The notes beneath the pieces were generated by a model. The model saw only the letters and a list, made by a program, of their open reading frames with translations. It was not told the DNA's origin and searched no databases. DNA of 18,715 bases from JACPHB01 sp964495505 (GTDB lineage Bacteria > Patescibacteriota > Minisyncoccia > UBA10092), in the NCBI GenBank assembly GCA_964495505.1, contig CAZBVM010000013.1:1-18715 (forward strand). Reading direction: 5' to 3'. Position numbers and translations under genes: made by a program. Within the stretch, counting starts at the first letter, position 1; every line of letters starts with the position of its first letter. Shown in pieces: positions 17,662-18,715 of the stretch.

Positions 17662-18715
17662 ATGTCGGAAAAGCCAACCGGAAGCATTTTAAGCCGCGTT
17701 CAGGTTGACCTACCCTCGGATTTATCTTGGGAAGGCACAATGGACGGTTATTTTTCAAAAGTTATTGAACATCCGCAAACGGTAGAGACCGCGCATCAGC
17801 GGCTGTTTAACGCAATCGCGCATTATGGCAGTACTCGTTACCGGCGGCATCGCGAAGAAGTTATTCGCTGGAATATTTTTGATGATCCATTTGACTCCGA
17901 TCACCGCCACGCGGTGTATGGAAATAACGTTGACGCCGCCGTTATGAAATTCGTAAACGTGCTGCAGGCGGCGGCTCTTGGTCTTGGCCAAGAGCATCGC
18001 ATGTATCTTTTACATGGACCTATCGGTACCGCCAAAAGCACTATTGCCGAGCTCTTAGCCAAAGGGCTCGCTGATTATACTAAGCGGCCAGAAGGCCAGC
18101 TTTTCGCGCCTTTCTGGGTTGTTGAACAAAACGATGAAGAGGGCTTGGAAATTCTCGGGACGATTACTAGGAAATTTGAGAGGACAAGATTAGATTGTCC
18201 GCTGCATGAAGAGCCGCTTGCAGTTTTTCCCCAAGAAATCCGCGGGGCAATTCTTAAGATGCTTTCTTCCGAAGCGAAAGTAGAATTAACGGTCAATACC
18301 CACGCTTGTCCGCAATGTGCGGCGGTTTTTAACAAGCTAATGCGCCGCTACTCCAATAATTGGCGGCAAGTTGTGGAGAAGCATTTAAGGGTAAAACGCA
18401 TCGTCCTTTCAAAACCGGAACGGCTTGGCATTGTAGTAGTTCGTCCTAAGTCGGAAAAAGACCAGGATGTAGCCGAATTTTTAGGCGAACATGATTTCTC
18501 AAAACTCGGCAATTATGGCTCCCTAACCGATCCCAGAACTTTCGATTTTTCCGGTTATTATGAAGCCGCGAATCGCGGGTTCTTCTATTGGGAAGAAGGC
18601 CTGAAGTTTGCTCTTTCTTTCCTTTATGACCTCTTGGGCGCTTCGCAGGAGCATCGCGTTCAGCCAAAAGGATTTATGGAGGTGGACATGGATGCGGTAC
18701 TTTACGGATCAACCA
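17662..18715 (+). CDS. prkA: PrkA-family serine protein kinase / AAA protein (partial, runs off the right edge)
   Basis: The frame opens at ATG 17662, with Shine-Dalgarno GGGAG (17651-17655) six bases upstream, and stays open to the window end (351 codons). The N-terminal AAA part has YGNNVDAAVMKFVNVLQAAALG, then LLHGPIGTAKSTIAELLAKGL, a Walker A loop (119-127) with Ala in place of the last Gly as in Bacillus-type PrkA. CPLHEEPLAVFPQEIRGAIL and ACPQCAAVFNKLMRRYSNNW follow; C179, H182, C216 and C219 could form a metal site (inference). VRPKSEKDQD, EYG-like NYGSLTDPRTFDFSGYYEAANRG and FLYDLLGASQEHRVQPKGFMEVDMDAVLYGST are typical PrkA text. The C-terminal kinase-like part lies beyond the window. 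In other bacteria PrkA/YeaG works with YeaH and SpoVR in stress or sporulation; those genes may follow to the right. Confidence 0.93.
   Translation, partial: MSEKPTGSILSRVQVDLPSDLSWEGTMDGYFSKVIEHPQTVETAHQRLFNAIAHYGSTRYRRHREEVIRWNIFDDPFDSDHRHAVYGNNVDAAVMKFVNVLQAAALGLGQEHRMYLLHGPIGTAKSTIAELLAKGLADYTKRPEGQLFAPFWVVEQNDEEGLEILGTITRKFERTRLDCPLHEEPLAVFPQEIRGAILKMLSSEAKVELTVNTHACPQCAAVFNKLMRRYSNNWRQVVEKHLRVKRIVLSKPERLGIVVVRPKSEKDQDVAEFLGEHDFSKLGNYGSLTDPRTFDFSGYYEAANRGFFYWEEGLKFALSFLYDLLGASQEHRVQPKGFMEVDMDAVLYGST

Noticed and set aside
17755..18667. Minus-strand ORFs at the right edge
   Set aside because: They are shadows of the plus-strand prkA gene, which stays open from 17662 to the window end and shows clear family motifs.

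Overview
The window looks like a bacterial genome fragment of moderate to low GC. It most resembles the Candidate Phyla Radiation (Patescibacteria, Parcubacteria-like). That placement is an inference. It rests on three small type IV secretion pilin-like genes in a row beside a membrane-anchored solute-binding protein, on many genes without a Shine-Dalgarno sequence, and on short repeat-derived inserts inside housekeeping proteins. The first ~820 bases are visibly more GC-rich than the rest. No gap between genes exceeds about 190 bases.

Layout. 1-819: end of an unknown Ala/Gly-rich protein. 851-2620: membrane-anchored sulfatase. 2769-3188: small HExxH metalloprotein with its own promoter and terminator. 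3300-4901: nusA. 4962-5387: TrpR/YerC-type repressor with a palindromic operator on each side. 5491-6003 (minus): Fic protein, divergent from clpP (6043-6624). 6668-9838: a probable operon of methyltransferase, solute-binding protein and three pilin-like proteins, closed by a terminator. 9985-10066: tRNA-Leu(UAG). The minus-strand block 10197-16336 holds, in transcription order, an M24 peptidase with its own promoter and terminator, then tsaD, valS, a PrsW-family protease and Hsp20. 16442-16516 (minus): tRNA-Glu(UUC), divergent from a proline dehydrogenase gene (16706-17578). A prkA-type kinase gene runs off the right edge from 17662.

The most unusual content is repetitive. (1) Two elements (10583-10680 and 11427-11522) share a core but have 27-bp perfect inverted arms that are unrelated between the copies. 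(2) A second family (9912-9970, 16604-16663) is a nested hairpin with conserved bulge sequences and locus-specific arms. (3) Arrays of AT-rich 7-bp units interrupt valS three times, tsaD once and the signal-peptide region of a pilin gene. Three of these arrays abut a 12-13-bp hairpin made from local host sequence. Together these suggest insertions accompanied by inverted duplication of the target, tolerated in frame because the 7-bp arrays and hairpins stay open for translation.

Regulation that can be read directly includes an autoregulatory-looking operator over the -10 of the repressor gene, an Hsp20 promoter whose transcript would begin at a 27-bp hairpin, and two divergent promoters sharing one -35 heptamer between tRNA-Glu and proline dehydrogenase.
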